A DNA stretch of 64,000 nucleotides, taken from an uncultured Pseudomonadales bacterium. GTDB lineage: Bacteria > Pseudomonadota > Gammaproteobacteria > Pseudomonadales > Azotimanducaceae. Below, piece by piece: positions 35,202-44,673 of the stretch; the first letter of the stretch is position 1; every line of letters starts with the position of its first letter. The notes beneath the pieces were generated by a model that made no database searches, was not told where the DNA came from, and saw only the letters and a list, made by a program, of their open reading frames with translations. A program made the translations under genes and the position numbers. Location of the stretch: the NCBI GenBank assembly GCA_958296025.1, contig OY282430.1, positions 2,108,001 to 2,172,000 on the forward strand, given 5' to 3'.

Positions 35202-38200
35202 TCAGTGGAAGTTGCGCACGGCCAAGGAGACGGGTTCTCCGCCTGCGGTCAGTTCATCAAGCAGCCAAGTGGCGTCTTGGACCCGGCCGGCCATGACGTG
35301 GATGACCTCCCGCTCCCGTTGCGCCACCCCTCTGACGCACAGCAATTGACCTTGCAGGATGGCTGCCCGGTAGCGCTCCAGCACGTTGCTCCACACCACC
35401 ACGTTGATGTTGCCGGTTTCGTCCTCCAGGGTCAGGAAGACCACGCCGGTGGCGGTGCCGGGCCGTTGCCGGCAGGTGACCAATCCCGCCACCCGCACTA
35501 GCTGCCCGGAACGGCAAAGCGACAGGTCCGCCGCCGTGCGGTGGCGGCGCAGCGCCGGCGCTCCGCGCAGCAGGGACAGGGGATGAGGACCTAGGGACAA
35601 ACCCAAGTAACGGTAGTCCTGCTTCATATCCTCACCCACAGTGGGGGCCGCCAGGCCCACCTCGGTGCGGTATGGGGCCGGCGCCTCGGCGATGCGCCAG
35701 ATGGCCGCTGGCGGCTCCACCCCGGCGGCGTCCCAGTGGGCTTGATGACGATGGCCGGATAGCGCCGCCAAGGCGCCGGCCCTGGCTAGGAAGCTAAGTT
35801 CACGGCTGTTCAGTTCGGCGCGGGCGCACAGATCATCTACGTCGCGGAAGGGCTGGGCGGCGGCGATGCGGCGGCCGGCCTCCTCCGACAGGCCCTTGAC
35901 GCGGCGCAGACCCACCCTTAAGGCGCCTTGGGCCAGTTTGCCGCGCTGGGCCTTGGTCGGGTCAAGGCGTTTGAGCGGATTCGTTTGCAAAGGGGCGCCT
36001 TGGGTCGGTTTGCCCCCCTGGACTTCGGCACCTGCTTCAAGGCGGAAATTCCAGCCGCTGGCCTGCACATCCGCAGGACGCACCTCGACGCCGTGGCGAA
36101 CTGCGTCCTGCACCAGCTGCGAGGGCGAGTAAAAGCCCATGGGCTGGCTATTCAGCAAGCCGGCGTAAAAGGCGGCCGGCTCGTTGCGCTTCAGCCAAGC
36201 GGAGACATAAACCAGCAGCGCGAAGCTGGCGGCGTGGGATTCTGGGAAGCCGTATTCGCCAAAGCCCTTGATCTGCTGAAATAGGCGGCAGGCGAAGTCC
36301 TCCCCATGCCCTCGGGCCAGCATGCCGTCGATCAGCTTGCGCTCAAACTTCTCAAGGCCGCCGCGTCTTTGCCAAGCCGCCATGGCGCGGCGCAACTCAT
36401 CGGCTTCGCCGGCGCTGAAGCCGGCGGCAACCATGGCCAGTTCGATCACCTGTTCCTGAAAGATGGGCACCCCCAGGGTGCGCTCAAGCACCTTGCGCAC
36501 CGCCTCGTCGGGGTAGGTGACTGGCTCCTCTCCATGCCGGCGGCGCAGATAGGGATGCACCATGTCCCCCTGAATCGGGCCGGGCCGGACGATGGCCACT
36601 TCAATGACCAGATCGTAGAAGCATTGCGGACGAAGGCGTGGCAGCATGGCCATCTGCGCCCGGGATTCCACCTGAAAGATGCCGATGCTGTCGCCCTTCT
36701 GCAGCATGTGGTAGGTGACCGGCTCTTCCGGCGGAATGCGCTCCAAGGTCAGCGCCGCGGTCCCCTTGAGGCCGCGGAACTCGTTGACCAAGGCTAGGGT
36801 CTTGCGGATGGCGGTGAGCATGCCGAGGCCGAGCACATCCACCTTAAGCAGCCCTAGAGCCTCCAGATCGTTCTTGTCCCATTGGATAACGGTGCGCTCG
36901 TCCATGGCTGCGTTCTCTATGGGAACCAGCTGCGCCAACGGCCCGGCCGAGATCACGAAGCCGCCCACATGCTGCGAGAGGTGCCGGGGAAAGCCGAGAA
37001 TCTGCTCCACCAAGGCCGCATAAAAGCGCATGGTCGGGCTGTCCAGCTGGGCGCCGACGGCGGCCATGCGCTCGCCTAGGTGCCGCCGACGATCCCACCA
37101 AGCCGTGGACTTGGCCAGCAGATCGACAAAGCCCAAATCCAAACCCAAGGCTTTGCCGACATCGCGCAGGGCACTGCGCGGCCGGTAGGTGATGACCGTG
37201 GCGGCAAGGGCGGCACGGTCGCGGCCGTACTTACCATAGATGTACTGAATGACCTCCTCCCGGCGCTCGTGCTCAAAATCCACGTCGATGTCCGGCGGCT
37301 CATGCCGCTCCCGGGAAATGAAGCGTTCAAACAGCACATGCTGGCGGGACGGGTCCACCTCGGTGATGCCTAGGCAATAGCAGACCGCGGAGTTGGCGGC
37401 GGAACCGCGGCCTTGGCAGAGAATGCCGCGGCCGCGGGCGAAGCGGACGATGTCCTCAATGGTCAGGAAGTAGTGCTCGTAGCCGAGCTCGGCGATTAAC
37501 GCAAGCTCGTGTTCAATTAGACTGCTTACGCTGTCCGGGATTGGCGAAGGCCCGGTATCTTGGCCTTGCGCCCCGTCTGCCGCTGGTGCCGCCTCGCCTT
37601 TGCCGCCCCGCACCGCCGCCTTTTTGCGTTGGCCGGGCTTGGCGCCTGACTGAATCCAGGTCTTTTCATCCTCTGTGCCCTGCCCTATCGCCTTCCCCGG
37701 CGGGCCGTTCCCGGACCAGCGGCGGCGAGCGCCGGCGTAGGTGAGTAAACGCAGCCTAGCGGCGGGCGTCATCCCGAAGGGCACCAACTCATGGGGATAT
37801 TCGTAGCGCAGTTCGTCCAAGGAGAAGTGACAAGCCCGGGCGATGCGCAGGCTTTCGGCCAGCATCTCTTCGGGATACAGACAGCTTAGGGCCTCGATGC
37901 TGCGCAAATGCCGCTCCGCGTTCGGCAGTAGGGTGGTGCCGAGGTCGCCGACCGGGCGCCTGAGGCGAATGGCCGTCAGCACATCCTGCAGCGGCTTTCG
38001 CTCAGCGCTGTGCATGACCACGTCATTGGCGGCGGTGACCGGCAGGCCGAGGCGCATGGACAGTTCCAGAGCCCTGACCATGCGCTGCACATCCCGGCCG
38101 TCCAGGAATTGACCAAGGGCGATCCACAGCCGTCCGCAGCAGGCCTGAACCGCCCGCCCTTCCAACAGCAGATCGTCCAGGCTTCCCCGCCCAGGAAGCC

Positions 38201-38606
38201 AAAGCGCCAAGCAACCGTCAACGCACCCGGCAAGGTCCGCCAAGCGCAGCCCGTATTCGCCCTTGGGGGCGCGACGGCGGGCCAAGGTGATGATTTGCGC
38301 CAACTGACCGTAGGCGCGACGATCCGAGGCCAGCAACACCAAGCGCACGCCGCTGCCATGCGCCGCCGTCATGCGGAACTGAGCGCCGACAATGAGCTTG
38401 ACGGCAAGGCCGCGGGCCGCACTGTGGGCGCGCACCACCCCAGCGAGGGAACATTCGTCGGTGATGGCGATGGCCGCATAACCGAGCGCCTCGGCTTGGC
38501 GAACCAGTTCCTCCGGGTGGGAGGCCCCCTGCAGGAATGAGAAGTTGCTGCGGCAGTGCAGCTCCGCGAACCCCGCTTGGGCGGAGGAATCAGGCGAAAT
38601 GGCCAT
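35202..38606 (-). CDS. dnaE2: Error-prone DNA polymerase DnaE2 (ImuC)
   Basis: This 1,134-residue C-family polymerase has an N-terminal PHP domain (FAELHCRSNFSFLQGASHPE, ALGYAAIAITDECSLAG), the catalytic palm DIDVDFEHERREEVIQYIYG, HLSQHVGGFVIS, QEQVIELAM and GFGEYGFPESHAASFALLVY, and a C-terminal OB-fold (TGVVFLTLEDETGNINVVVW). It performs translesion synthesis with ImuA and ImuB. The ATG at 38606 gives the family N-terminus and overlaps the imuB end by 17 bp. Two low-complexity inserts stand out: about residues 287-360 (K/G/A/Q-rich) between PHP and palm, and about 855-893 near the helix-hairpin-helix region. It is the last gene of the SOS-controlled cassette. Confidence 0.96.
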   Translation of the reverse strand: MAISPDSSAQAGFAELHCRSNFSFLQGASHPEELVRQAEALGYAAIAITDECSLAGVVRAHSAARGLAVKLIVGAQFRMTAAHGSGVRLVLLASDRRAYGQLAQIITLARRRAPKGEYGLRLADLAGCVDGCLALWLPGRGSLDDLLLEGRAVQACCGRLWIALGQFLDGRDVQRMVRALELSMRLGLPVTAANDVVMHSAERKPLQDVLTAIRLRRPVGDLGTTLLPNAERHLRSIEALSCLYPEEMLAESLRIARACHFSLDELRYEYPHELVPFGMTPAARLRLLTYAGARRRWSGNGPPGKAIGQGTEDEKTWIQSGAKPGQRKKAAVRGGKGEAAPAADGAQGQDTGPSPIPDSVSSLIEHELALIAELGYEHYFLTIEDIVRFARGRGILCQGRGSAANSAVCYCLGITEVDPSRQHVLFERFISRERHEPPDIDVDFEHERREEVIQYIYGKYGRDRAALAATVITYRPRSALRDVGKALGLDLGFVDLLAKSTAWWDRRRHLGERMAAVGAQLDSPTMRFYAALVEQILGFPRHLSQHVGGFVISAGPLAQLVPIENAAMDERTVIQWDKNDLEALGLLKVDVLGLGMLTAIRKTLALVNEFRGLKGTAALTLERIPPEEPVTYHMLQKGDSIGIFQVESRAQMAMLPRLRPQCFYDLVIEVAIVRPGPIQGDMVHPYLRRRHGEEPVTYPDEAVRKVLERTLGVPIFQEQVIELAMVAAGFSAGEADELRRAMAAWQRRGGLEKFERKLIDGMLARGHGEDFACRLFQQIKGFGEYGFPESHAASFALLVYVSAWLKRNEPAAFYAGLLNSQPMGFYSPSQLVQDAVRHGVEVRPADVQASGWNFRLEAGAEVQGGKPTQGAPLQTNPLKRLDPTKAQRGKLAQGALRVGLRRVKGLSEEAGRRIAAAQPFRDVDDLCARAELNSRELSFLARAGALAALSGHRHQAHWDAAGVEPPAAIWRIAEAPAPYRTEVGLAAPTVGEDMKQDYRYLGLSLGPHPLSLLRGAPALRRHRTAADLSLCRSGQLVRVAGLVTCRQRPGTATGVVFLTLEDETGNINVVVWSNVLERYRAAILQGQLLCVRGVAQREREVIHVMAGRVQDATWLLDELTAGGEPVSLAVRNFH

Positions 38607-40065
38607 GCAGGAACCATTCCGCCGACGGGCGGGCCGGCCCATTTTCAGCGGACGAGCACAGGTCGCGGAACAGCCAGCAACGGGCGCCGCCGCCGTCCTC
38701 GGCCACGAAGTAATCCCGGCGCACGGCTCTCCCCCACCAACCGCCCTCAATGCGCTCCGGGCCACTCAATATCCGGTAGCGCTGCAAACGCACCGGACGG
38801 GGGGGTTCCAACAGCCACAGAGGTCTGGCGTTCGCTGCATGACGTGGGCCACTCCCTTTTCCGGCCATGTTTGCGGATGCCTTCGTCAAGGCCGAGGTGC
38901 ATTCCGGTCGATGGTCATCGACCAGACACAGCCGATGCAGGCAATCCTCGCCGAGCCGGGCGGCAATGCGATCCACGAATTCGGCTGGGGCTTCGCCGCC
39001 CGCGATGGTGCCTTGAAGCAGGTCCTGCACATCCCGACGGACTTGGGAAACCGGCGCCAGACTGTCCGCCGCCAGCGTCAGCGTCAGGATTTCAGCCGGC
39101 AAGTCCGTGCGCTCCAAGGCCAAGCCGCTGACCTCGAGGATGGCGTTGGCCTGGGTGCGCGGCTTGGCGAAACGCACCGGCACGGCCAAGGCGCCCCCGG
39201 CCAAGGACTTGAAGCGCCAACTCAGGACGCTGACGCTCAGCTGCCGCACGGCCAGCCAAGTCTCCAGCGCCACCGCCAAGCGACGCATGGGCAAAAGCAG
39301 TTCCTTTTTGTTGGAAACGGACTCCAGCAAATGCAGCGAGGTATGGAAGCGCTCCTCGGGTGGTTGCGGCGGGCGTGGGTCGGCGACTGCGCCGGTCAAT
39401 TTGCCCAGTTCCCTGACCAAGCCGGGGCCAAAGCGTTTGCCGAGCTCAGGGACAGGCAGACGAGCCAAGGGGCCGACCTCGTTAATGCCCATGTCGGCCA
39501 AACGTTCAATGCTGCGCGGATCGATTTCCGTGCAGGCCAAGGGGACGGCGGCCAAGGCTTGTCTGGCCCGCCGCAGCAGTTCCGCGCAATCCGGGAAATC
39601 GGGCAAGGGCGTTGCCAACCCCGCCTTGGCCAAGGCCAGGGCGGCGGCTGGCGTATGGGCGGCGGCGATGCTGGCCACATGACCGAAACGCTGAACGCAT
39701 CGGTTCAGTTGGGCCAACAATGCGCCCAAGCCGCCGAACAGGCGCAAGCTGCCGCGAACCTCCAGCAGCAGGGCGAAAGAAGCTAAGCTGACCAGCGGGC
39801 TGAAGCCTTGGGTCATGGCTGCCAAGGTGCCTAGGCGCTGGTTTTCAGCCGCCTCGTCGCGCTCGAAGTAGATCAGGTCTTGGGCGATGCTCAGGGCTGT
39901 GGCCAAGGTGCAGCCGACGGCGATGCCGGCGTTGCGGGCTTGGGCGTCCACCAGCCGCACCCGACCGTCTTCAGCCAGAACCGCCGGACGCAACGGCCCT
40001 TGCGCCTGCCGCTGTTGGAAAATCTCCAGCCCCAGATTGGGCAAGTGAACGCCAAGCCAGAGCAT
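38590..40065 (-). CDS. imuB: ImuB, Y-family polymerase-like SOS mutagenesis protein
   Basis: This 491-residue protein starts MLWLGVHLPNLGLEIFQQRQ and contains ARNAGIAVGCTLATALSIAQ, an IMS-like core (SLASFALLLEVRGSLRLFGG) and the finger/little-finger region. The catalytic acidic residues of DinB are not conserved, as expected: ImuB is an inactive hub that bridges ImuA, DnaE2 and the beta clamp. ATG 40065 is chosen over the longer frame (40158), which would run into imuA. It lies 2 bp after the imuA stop. Confidence 0.93.
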   Translation of the reverse strand: MLWLGVHLPNLGLEIFQQRQAQGPLRPAVLAEDGRVRLVDAQARNAGIAVGCTLATALSIAQDLIYFERDEAAENQRLGTLAAMTQGFSPLVSLASFALLLEVRGSLRLFGGLGALLAQLNRCVQRFGHVASIAAAHTPAAALALAKAGLATPLPDFPDCAELLRRARQALAAVPLACTEIDPRSIERLADMGINEVGPLARLPVPELGKRFGPGLVRELGKLTGAVADPRPPQPPEERFHTSLHLLESVSNKKELLLPMRRLAVALETWLAVRQLSVSVLSWRFKSLAGGALAVPVRFAKPRTQANAILEVSGLALERTDLPAEILTLTLAADSLAPVSQVRRDVQDLLQGTIAGGEAPAEFVDRIAARLGEDCLHRLCLVDDHRPECTSALTKASANMAGKGSGPRHAANARPLWLLEPPRPVRLQRYRILSGPERIEGGWWGRAVRRDYFVAEDGGGARCWLFRDLCSSAENGPARPSAEWFLHGHFA

Positions 40066-40067
40066 GG

Positions 40068-40925
40068 TCAGCCTTCCGCTTGATGCCGCCAAAGCCGCAA
40101 CAGGGATTGCGGAGCGATGCTGCCGGCGAACGCCAAGGGCAGATCCGCCATCCCCCAACCGCCGCGCCGCTTGAGGATGGAAAGCAGCAGCCGCTGGCCC
40201 GCCGCTCCATCCTCTTCGCCGCCGATTTCTGCACCGCCAGCGTTGCCGGCGCCTCGTGCATCAGGGCGGAGACTCAGCCGCAGTTCCGCCGCCGAAGGCA
40301 GCGCGGCGGCCCGCCGCGGCCGGAACAGAACCGCCCAAGCGCCCCCCTGCTTCGCATGTAGCTGCAAGCGCCGCAGATCGCCGATGCGTAGCTTGCGCTC
40401 ATCAATCCAAGCCAAGGCGGCGCTGCAAGCGCCGGAGGCCAAGGCCTGCTCCAACGCCCAAAGCGGTGGACAGGCCGCAGGTTCCCGCCGCCCCCCTCGC
40501 CCGCCGCCGCCAACCAATGCCCGTTGCGATGGCGGCGCTTGGCCGGCACCGGTGCGGACCAACAAAACCCTGCCCACCTCGACGCCGGCGGCGGCCAAGG
40601 CTGGCGCATAGGGCAGAAAGGGCGGATCAATCCAAGCGATCCAACGGTCTTCCGTTTGGCTTAGCTGGGCCAAGCCCGACATCAGCAGGCGCAGTTCGCC
40701 GAGGCCCGGCGCGTCGCAGAGAACCTCCGTCAGCGCGGCCCGCGGCCAACCCCCATCCGGCAGCAGCCGGTCCAGCCAAGCGAAGCCAGTGGGCAGCCCC
40801 GCCGGGGCCTGCGTGTCATCGGCGACGAGATCCTGAGCACACCAAAGTTCGGCGCTGGCAAGAAGTTGTTTTCGTTTCGCTTCGGGCTTGAATTTCGCTT
40901 CAGGCCTGAATTCGACTGTGGACAT
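40068..40925 (-). CDS. imuA: ImuA (SulA/RecA-like) translesion accessory protein
   Basis: This 285-residue protein is the first gene of the imuA-imuB-dnaE2 cassette. Marks are LPTGFAWLDRLLPDGGWPRAALTEVL, GELRLLMSGLAQL, WIAWIDPPFLPYAPALAAAG and the C-terminal LLLSILKRRGGWGM. ImuA resembles RecA/SulA and is needed for DNA-damage-induced mutagenesis. The N-terminus has a short repeat (RPEAKFKPEAKRK). Two LexA sites lie directly upstream, the nearer one only 2 bp from the ATG, so repression must block initiation itself. Confidence 0.9.
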   Translation of the reverse strand: MSTVEFRPEAKFKPEAKRKQLLASAELWCAQDLVADDTQAPAGLPTGFAWLDRLLPDGGWPRAALTEVLCDAPGLGELRLLMSGLAQLSQTEDRWIAWIDPPFLPYAPALAAAGVEVGRVLLVRTGAGQAPPSQRALVGGGGRGGRREPAACPPLWALEQALASGACSAALAWIDERKLRIGDLRRLQLHAKQGGAWAVLFRPRRAAALPSAAELRLSLRPDARGAGNAGGAEIGGEEDGAAGQRLLLSILKRRGGWGMADLPLAFAGSIAPQSLLRLWRHQAEG

Positions 40926-40927
40926 AG

Positions 40928-40943
40928 CTGTTTTTACATACAG
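40928..40943 (-). promoter_or_regulatory. LexA-binding site (SOS box), proximal
   Basis: CTGTTTTTACATACAG fits CTG-N10-CAG with inner T and A (CTGT-N8-ACAG), the gammaproteobacterial LexA consensus. It ends 2 bp from the imuA start codon. Confidence 0.85.
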
Positions 40944-40959
40944 TTTTCCACCAACTTAA

Positions 40960-40975
40960 CTGTATTTATCAACAG
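40960..40975 (-). promoter_or_regulatory. LexA-binding site (SOS box), distal
   Basis: CTGTATTTATCAACAG also fits CTG-N10-CAG. Centre-to-centre spacing to the proximal box is 32 bp, about three helical turns, allowing cooperative binding of two LexA dimers on one face of the DNA. Confidence 0.85.
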
Positions 40976-41006
40976 TATCAACACAAAATTTGCAGATTCG
41001 CGCCTT

Positions 41007-42533
41007 TCAAGCCCAGTTCTCCCAATAGGGCGCCCGCAGTTTGCGCTTGTTGATCTTGCCCATGCTGTTGCGCCCAAGGCTGTCCACCCACTCCAGGGAG
41101 CGCGGGCACTTGTAGTGGGACAGCCGCTCCCGGCACCAAGCAATGACCGCCTCCGGCGGTGGGGCGTTGCCCCGATCATGGGGAATCGCCAAAGCCCTCA
41201 GCTCCTCCCCCATTTCCGTATGGGGCACGCCGATGCAGGCCACGTCAATAAGGGCCTCGTGTTTGATCAACACCTGCTCCGCCTCAGCCGGATAGAGGTT
41301 GACCCCGCCGGACACCACCATGTCGCTGAAGCGGTCAGTGATGTAAACATAGCCGTCCTCGTCCATGTAGGCGACCTCCCCCAAGGTGAACACCCCTGGG
41401 GCGACATGGGCGGCGGCGGACTTCTGCGGGTCATTGTGGTAGATGACGCCGCGCCCCGTCTCGTCCTTGAAGAACAGCCGCCCCTCGGTGTTGGGCGGCA
41501 GCGGCTTGCCGTCGTCATCGAGAATCATCGCCTCGAAGGGCGGCAGCGCTCGGCCCACGGAGCCAGGATGCTCCAGCCATTCCTTCGTGGTGATCATGCA
41601 GGTGGTGCCTACCTCGCTGGCCCCGTAGGCGTCGATGAACACTGGCCCCCACCATGCGATCATCGCCCGTTTCACATCCACCGGGCACTTGGCGCCAGTG
41701 TGGGCGACGCGCCTCAGGGCACGGAGATCGTAGCGGGTCTTGACGTCCTCCGGCAGCGCCAACAGGCGCACGAAGTGGGTGGGCACCATGACGGTGTTGC
41801 CGATAGCGTAGTCCTGCATGGCCCTGAGCGTTTTTTCCGCATCAAATCGGCCGAGAATGACGCAGGGCACCCCGGCCGCCAGGGAGCGGGCCCCGGACAG
41901 GGGGCCAGTATGGTACATCGGCCCCACCACTAAGTGCGTGCCCCACTCCGCCGCCGGGCTGGCGGCCAGATTGGCCAGGTGCTCCGCCACGGTATCCCCA
42001 CCGGCGAACATGGTGGGCGGCAGTTCGGTGCCCTTAGGCCGGCCGGTGGTGCCGGAGGTGTACAACAGATTCGGGCGCGGCGGCAGCTTGCCCGGCGGTT
42101 CGGCATTCGACTGCGCCGCCAACCATGTCGCCCAAGGCCGCACCCCGGTCTCGCTGCACCAACCGATTACCTCATGCACGCCGCTCTCCGCCGCGGCAGC
42201 GACGCCGCGCCCGGCAGTGTGCGGCCCGACGAACAGAACGCGGGCGCCGGAGTCCTTGAGGATGTAAACCAGCTCCCCAGCGGTGAGGTGAAAGTTGACC
42301 GGCACCACCGAGGCGCCGCCAACCAAGCCGCCCAAGTTGGCCAAGGCGGTCTCCACGGCGTTTTCGGCAAAAACCGCGATGCGCCGCTGTGGCCCCAAGT
42401 CCAACTGCTGCAGACCGTTCGCCACTCGGTTCAAGCAGTCATCGAGTTCAGCCCAGCTAAGCGCCTTTACTTCGTCCCGAAGGGCCACCTCAGTGGGGCG
42501 CTGCTGGGCCAATTTTGCGGCGAACGTAGTCAC
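41007..42533 (-). CDS. AMP-dependent acyl-CoA synthetase / ligase
   Basis: This 508-residue adenylate-forming enzyme has the P-loop YTSGTTGRPKG, motif FIDAYGASEVG, hinge region DRFSDMVVSGGVNLYPAE and the C-terminal catalytic lysine in NSMGKINKRKL. It activates a carboxylic acid to acyl-CoA via acyl-AMP; the substrate cannot be read. The start is taken as GTG 42533 with AAGGA about 7 bases before it; a GTG two codons upstream is also possible. It is divergent from the 2-oxoacid dehydrogenase operon, separated by only 55 bp, so the two may share control. Confidence 0.9.
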   Translation of the reverse strand: MTTFAAKLAQQRPTEVALRDEVKALSWAELDDCLNRVANGLQQLDLGPQRRIAVFAENAVETALANLGGLVGGASVVPVNFHLTAGELVYILKDSGARVLFVGPHTAGRGVAAAAESGVHEVIGWCSETGVRPWATWLAAQSNAEPPGKLPPRPNLLYTSGTTGRPKGTELPPTMFAGGDTVAEHLANLAASPAAEWGTHLVVGPMYHTGPLSGARSLAAGVPCVILGRFDAEKTLRAMQDYAIGNTVMVPTHFVRLLALPEDVKTRYDLRALRRVAHTGAKCPVDVKRAMIAWWGPVFIDAYGASEVGTTCMITTKEWLEHPGSVGRALPPFEAMILDDDGKPLPPNTEGRLFFKDETGRGVIYHNDPQKSAAAHVAPGVFTLGEVAYMDEDGYVYITDRFSDMVVSGGVNLYPAEAEQVLIKHEALIDVACIGVPHTEMGEELRALAIPHDRGNAPPPEAVIAWCRERLSHYKCPRSLEWVDSLGRNSMGKINKRKLRAPYWENWA

Positions 42534-42588
42534 TGGCACTTCCTTCCGCTTAAAATGCGCATTTTGCCAAAAACCAAAGGGAGGGGCA

Positions 42589-43560
42589 TTGAGCACCGAA
42601 ATCACCAACGAGGTTCTGCTGGACATGCACCGGCGGATGGTGCGCATCCGCATCTTTGAGGAAACCGCCGGCAAGATGATGGAGAACGGCAAGATTCCCG
42701 GCGCTCTGCATCTGTACGTGGGCCAGGAGGCCATCGCCGCTGGGGTCATGGTGCATTTGTCCAACGCGGACTACATCACCAGCACCCATCGCGGGCACGG
42801 GCACCTGATCGCCAAGGGCGGCGAATTCAACTACATGTTCGCCGAGCTCTACGGCAAGGCCACCGGCTATTGCAAGGGCAAGGGCGGCAGCATGCACATC
42901 TCCAACCTGGAGCTCGGCATGTTGGGGGCCAACGGCATCGTCGGCGGCGGCCCGCCCATCGCCATGGGCGCAGCCTTCTCCTGCCAGTTCCGCAAAACCA
43001 AAAACGTCGCCGTCGCCTTCTTCGGCGACGGGGCCAGCAACGAAGGCGCCTTCCACGAAGCCGCCAACATGGCCGGTCTGTACAAGCTGCCCTGCGTCTT
43101 CGTTTGCGAGAACAACGGCTACGGCGAGTACACCCCCCAAGCCAACCACCAAGCCATTGTCGATGTGGCGGACCGGGCGCCGGGCTACGGCATGCCCGGC
43201 GTCATCGTTGACGGCATGGACGCGGTCGCCGTCTATGAAGCCGCCGGGGAAGCCATACAGCGGGCGCGGGACGGCGGCGGGCCGACCTTGCTGGAATGCA
43301 AAACCTACCGCTACTACGATCATGTCGGGGTTCGGGGCATGGGCTTGAACTACCGCACCGACGAGGAGGTCGAGCAATGGAAGCAAAAGGACCCTATCAC
43401 GAACTTCGAGGCGCATCTTGCCGAGCAGGGCGTACTGTCCGTGGATGCAGCAGCCGCCGTTCACTCTGAGGTGCGCCAAGAGGTGGACGAAGGCATCGCC
43501 TTCGCCGAGTCCAGCCCGTCGCCGAAGCCGGCGGCGGTCACCGAAGACGTTTACGCCTGA
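42589..43560 (+). CDS. acoA: 2-oxoacid dehydrogenase E1 component, alpha subunit (acetoin dehydrogenase type)
   Basis: This 323-residue thiamine-diphosphate enzyme subunit has the ThDP-binding motif GDGASNEGAFHEAANM...ENNGY, LHLYVGQEAIAAGVM and YCKGKGGSMHIS. With the beta subunit it decarboxylates the oxoacid (or acetoin) and acylates the lipoyl E2. The start is a TTG at 42589 with GGGAGGGG just upstream; no ATG is available in the right place. The AcoX gene two genes downstream argues for an acetoin-type complex, though pyruvate or a branched-chain oxoacid is possible. Confidence 0.9.
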   Translation: MSTEITNEVLLDMHRRMVRIRIFEETAGKMMENGKIPGALHLYVGQEAIAAGVMVHLSNADYITSTHRGHGHLIAKGGEFNYMFAELYGKATGYCKGKGGSMHISNLELGMLGANGIVGGGPPIAMGAAFSCQFRKTKNVAVAFFGDGASNEGAFHEAANMAGLYKLPCVFVCENNGYGEYTPQANHQAIVDVADRAPGYGMPGVIVDGMDAVAVYEAAGEAIQRARDGGGPTLLECKTYRYYDHVGVRGMGLNYRTDEEVEQWKQKDPITNFEAHLAEQGVLSVDAAAAVHSEVRQEVDEGIAFAESSPSPKPAAVTEDVYA

Positions 43561-43571
43561 AGGAGCGCAGC

Positions 43572-44570
43572 ATGGCTGAACCACAAACCAAACCTAGGGA
43601 GCTTTCCTATGTGGCGGCCATCGCCGAAGCGGTGCGCACCGTAATGGCCGAGCAGCCGGAAGCCTTCGTCGCCGGCGAGGATGTCGCCGGAGCGGGTGGC
43701 GTGTACGGCTACTACGGTGGCATTCTGCAGGAGTTCGGCCCCGAACGGGTGTTCGACACGCCGATTTCGGAGGAAGGCATCGTCGGCCTAGGGGTCGGTG
43801 CCGCCGCCACCGGCTGTCGCCCCATCATCGACCTCATGTTCATGGACTTCATGGGAGAGTGCATGGACGAAATCGCCAACCAGCTCGCCAAGATGCGCTA
43901 CATGTTCGGCGGCCGGGCGACGCTGCCGGTAACCATTCTGAGCATGGCTGGCGCCGGCGCCAGCCTGGCGGCCCAGCACAGCCAGAGCCTGGAGGCCTGG
44001 ATCTGCCACCTACCCGGGCTCAAGGTGGTGATGGCGTCAACGCCTTACGACGCCAAGGGGCTCATCATCAGCGCCGCCCGGGACGACAATCCCGTCATTG
44101 TGGTGCTCAACAAGATGTCCCTCGCCATGACCGGCCAGGTGCCGGAGGAGCCCTACGCCATTCCCATTGGCGAGGCCAACATTCTGCGTTCCGGGTCGAA
44201 CTACACCATCATCGCCTTCGGGCGCATGGTGCATGAAGCCTTGGCGGCGGCCAAGCAGCTTGAGCCGCTGGGGGTGGACGCAGAGGTCATTGACCTGCGC
44301 AGCCTGCAGCCCTTTGATGGCAAAGCGGTGATGAAGTCCGTTCGGAAGACCCACCGGGCGCTCGTCGTCCATGAGGCGGTGCGCTTCGGCGGCTTTGGCG
44401 GCGAGATCGCGGCGCAGATTCAGGAGCTGGCCTTCGACTATCTGGATGCGCCAGTAGCCCGAGTCGGCGCCCCCTTCAGCCCCGTGCCCTTCAGCCCAGC
44501 GCTGGAGACGCACTATGTGCCGAACGCAGAGCGCATCGTTGCCGAGGCCAAGCAGCAGCTTGGGCTGTAG
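43572..44570 (+). CDS. acoB: 2-oxoacid dehydrogenase E1 component, beta subunit (acetoin dehydrogenase type)
   Basis: This 332-residue protein is the transketolase-like beta half of E1: AFVAGEDVAGAGGVYGYYGG, VFDTPISEEGIVGLGVGAA, FMDFMGECMDEIANQLAK, ATLPVTI, HSQSLEAWICHLPGLKVV and the C-terminal transketolase domain DAEVIDLRSLQPFD with HEAVRFGGFGGEIAA. It lies 11 bp after E1-alpha with AAGGAG before the ATG. Confidence 0.93.
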   Translation: MAEPQTKPRELSYVAAIAEAVRTVMAEQPEAFVAGEDVAGAGGVYGYYGGILQEFGPERVFDTPISEEGIVGLGVGAAATGCRPIIDLMFMDFMGECMDEIANQLAKMRYMFGGRATLPVTILSMAGAGASLAAQHSQSLEAWICHLPGLKVVMASTPYDAKGLIISAARDDNPVIVVLNKMSLAMTGQVPEEPYAIPIGEANILRSGSNYTIIAFGRMVHEALAAAKQLEPLGVDAEVIDLRSLQPFDGKAVMKSVRKTHRALVVHEAVRFGGFGGEIAAQIQELAFDYLDAPVARVGAPFSPVPFSPALETHYVPNAERIVAEAKQQLGL

Positions 44571-44673
44571 TCGTCCGCCGCAGGGGCGGGCCGCCATTCC
44601 GTTGGTCCGCCATGCAGCGGAGGCTGCTCGTAGGGATAGGCATGGTTTTTCACAACAGCTTCCGGGCGTTTAG

